From positions 1 through 7,475 of the forward strand of contig JAQXNQ010000193.1 in assembly GCA_029098085.1 (NCBI GenBank): a stretch of 7,475 bases of DNA, given 5' to 3'. A program made the translations under genes and the position numbers. The notes under the pieces are model-generated. The model made no database searches. It was given only the letters and a program-made list of their open reading frames with translations, and was not told the DNA's origin. Positions 6,238 through 7,475 of the stretch are shown piece by piece; position 1 is the stretch's first letter, and each line of letters opens with the position of its first letter. This DNA comes from Oscillospiraceae bacterium (lineage in GTDB: Bacteria; Bacillota; Clostridia; Oscillospirales; Ruminococcaceae).

Positions 6238-6567
6238 ATGAGGAACATAAGTAGAGCGGCGCAAGAGTATATGGATTAGATCATCTGTGATCTGATAGAA
6301 TTCTGGCTTTGCATGAACATGATTTACTCAGACTATTTTGGCGTAGCAGAGAAGCTGAACATCAACAGCACGGACTTTTATGCCGAAATGTCAAAGGCCT
6401 TTTTGGACGACAAAGACGCTGTACCTGGAAAGCTATATGCATATTTTGAGCATGTAGTTGAATAATCAAAGCCCTCTGAACATTGGCTTAACAGTGATAA
6501 GGAAGTAATTCACACTTATCCCAGTTGGCTGACAGATCCGGGTGTGCAGCGCATAAGCAAAGAGCGA
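6238..6567 (+). pseudogene. Decayed reading frame of unknown function with in-frame stops
   Basis: One frame reads MRNISRAAQEYMD, TAG (6277-6279), then IICDLIEFWLCMNMIYSDYFG onwards to HVVE, TAA (6463-6465), then SKPSEHWLNSDKEV up to RISKERK. The middle piece from ATG 6313 is a 50-residue open frame (VAEKLNINSTDFYAEMSKAFLDDKD). The third piece (HTYPSWLTDPGVQRISKE) has a natural protein-like composition in the same frame. No ribosome site precedes either ATG. I do not recognise the family. Reading all three as one broken gene is inference; the alternative is that only the 50-residue ORF, or none, is coding. More AT-rich than the phage genes. Confidence 0.35.
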
Positions 6568-6594
6568 AAGTATCCTGAAGGACCCTTCCGCTCT
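6561..6594 (-). terminator. Terminator candidate for the minus-strand membrane protein operon
   Basis: Minus-strand AGAGCGGAAG pairs with CTTTCGCTCT (10 pairs, one G-U) around a 14-base loop and is followed by TTTGCTTA. It lies 31 bases after the stop of the small membrane protein gene. The T-tail is imperfect. Confidence 0.4.
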
Positions 6595-6624
6595 TCGCTT
6601 CTCAATTCTGATTACTCCGCCCCG

Positions 6625-6822
6625 TCACGCAGGCGGTTGATTGCTGGCCGCTCCTACAAAAACCAAAGTCAGAGCGATATATCCAGCAAGAACCAATACG
6701 ATCAGAAACAACAGGACAAGACAAACGATGCGCAGTTTCGGCTTTTCCCGCAAATATCGAAAGGCCAGCACGATTCCTGCCACAGCCAGTACCAGCAGAA
6801 AAACGGCAGTTCCCAGCGTCAT
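6625..6822 (-). CDS. Small two-helix membrane protein
   Basis: A 65-residue, very hydrophobic protein. Residues 3-21 (LGTAVFLLVLAVAGIVLAF) and about 33-56 (VCLVLLFLIVLVLAGYIALTLVFV) are membrane helices joined by a short basic loop (RYLREKPKLR), so both ends are probably outside by the positive-inside rule. The ATG overlaps the stop of the DUF3137-type gene by 4 bases (ATGA), with AGAAGGAG about 8 bases upstream, so the two are made together. Function unknown; partners of DUF3137 proteins are often membrane-associated (LemA-type neighbourhoods), but that link is only suggestive here. Confidence 0.68.
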   Translation of the reverse strand: MTLGTAVFLLVLAVAGIVLAFRYLREKPKLRIVCLVLLFLIVLVLAGYIALTLVFVGAASNQPPA

Positions 6823-7475
6823 ACGGTTGTCTCCTTCTTCTTATAGAGGGTATCCTCTACCCGCAGCGTGTCGACCATATCAGTGAACCAGCGCAGCTCG
6901 CCCAGGAATTTCTGGCGCAGCCCTTCCACATCCGTTTTGCTCTTCCCGAGTTCGAAAAAGTCGCGCCCGGTCTGGACGGCAACGTGCATTTTGCCGTCGT
7001 GCAGGAAAGACATATAGACCGTGCCGCCGCTCTTGTCCGCCATGGTGGAAATATATTCCATCATGTGCGGGGTGAGGATGTAGTAGGCTTCCTGGGGGTC
7101 ATCCGCTCTGACACAGAAGCGCTTGCCAAACTGCTCGTTGTCCATCGTCACATTGCTCTTCATGCTTCTGCGGTCTTTTTTGGTCCACTCGGAGATGTAG
7201 ACCTGGCCGGCGAGTTCCTTGCCGAAGTCACAGGTGAGCCACTGTCCCTTAAAGACCGTATTCTTTTGGGTAGTCGTGTTTCCGTTTTCGTCGGTTACCT
7301 CTGTCTCTTCGAGGAGCTCGATGTCGCCCAGTTCAAGGTCACATTTTTGCGAAGGATCCCCGAATGAGGTCGAGAAGTGCTGCCATGGTGGTAAGCGTAG
7401 CCGTGTAGCTCATGCGTATCCCATCGATATTCTTAAGATCCTGTTTTGGGGGAATGTACGCAAATTTATAGCTTG
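6819..7475 (-). pseudogene. DUF3137-type protein, C-terminal part; frameshifted and cut by the window edge
   Basis: The frame ending at 6819 carries a DUF3137-like C-terminal domain: DIELLEETEVTDENG, NTVFKGQWLTCDFGKELAGQVYISE, FGKRFCVRADDPQEAYYILTPHMMEYI, VYMSFLHDGKMHVAVQTGRDFFE. The internal ATG at 7163 lies in the middle of this domain and lacks a ribosome site, so it is not the true start. Upstream this frame runs only to a TGA at 7412-7410 with no good start; the probable N-terminal continuation is in another frame (SYKFAYIPPKQDLKNIDGIR to LLDLIRGSF), which ends at 7339. The two frames meet at a run of five A (7348-7344); one A fewer would join them as LIRGSFAKCDLELGDIELLEE, which fits the family. 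DUF3137 proteins are usually membrane-anchored at the N-terminus and of unknown function. Confidence 0.6.

Noticed and set aside
6079..6264. Minus-strand frame of 61 codons over the terminators
   Set aside because: Covers both terminator hairpins and the end of the protease gene, has no ribosome site and no protein-like pattern.
6984..7367. Plus-strand frame opposite the DUF3137-type gene (127 codons)
   Set aside because: Shadow of the minus-strand coding frame, whose family-like motifs are clear.

Overview
The window looks like the lysogeny/packaging/head part of a prophage, or a prophage-derived element, in a fairly GC-rich gut Clostridia genome. Oscillospiraceae-type is my inference from the GC-rich coding sequence, strong AGGAGG ribosome binding sites and the style of the phage proteins; no single gene proves the taxon.

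Layout. From the left edge to about 4981 all genes lie on the minus strand, so they are transcribed right to left: a small unknown protein (4724-4981), terminase small subunit (4327-4668), terminase large subunit (3117-4334), SPP1-gp6-like portal (1181-2554), a short coiled-coil scaffold-like protein (651-1181) and an N4-gp56-type major capsid protein cut by the window edge (1-593). Most of these genes overlap or nearly touch. The exception is a gap of about 560 bases between terminase and portal. It holds a 7-base tandem repeat, four copies of an AGTGAANAGTG(A/C) motif in inverted arrangement, and several stem-loops, and looks like an inserted non-coding element.

On the plus strand, divergent from the structural genes, lie an XRE-family repressor (5298-5684) and an ImmA/IrrE-type metalloprotease (5681-6103) overlapping by 4 bases, the usual repressor/anti-repressor pair. 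The switch region (4982-5297) carries a near-consensus promoter on each strand, facing each other, and two near-palindromes one base off the Gram-positive LexA box. Two hairpins with T-runs close the lysogeny operon (6149-6236).

From about 6238 to the right edge composition changes (more AT). A decayed reading frame with in-frame stops is followed, on the minus strand, by a small two-helix membrane protein and a DUF3137-type protein whose N-terminal part is out of frame. This may be flanking chromosome or accessory cargo; no integrase is visible.

The main points of interest are: (1) the structured non-coding island between terminase and portal; (2) a small terminase that lacks the usual N-terminal DNA-binding helix-turn-helix; (3) a repressor/protease module that directly abuts the terminase operon with no replication or early genes between them, recalling PBSX-like or other domesticated elements; (4) LexA-like boxes and face-to-face promoters in the switch; (5) a one-base frame change in the DUF3137 gene.
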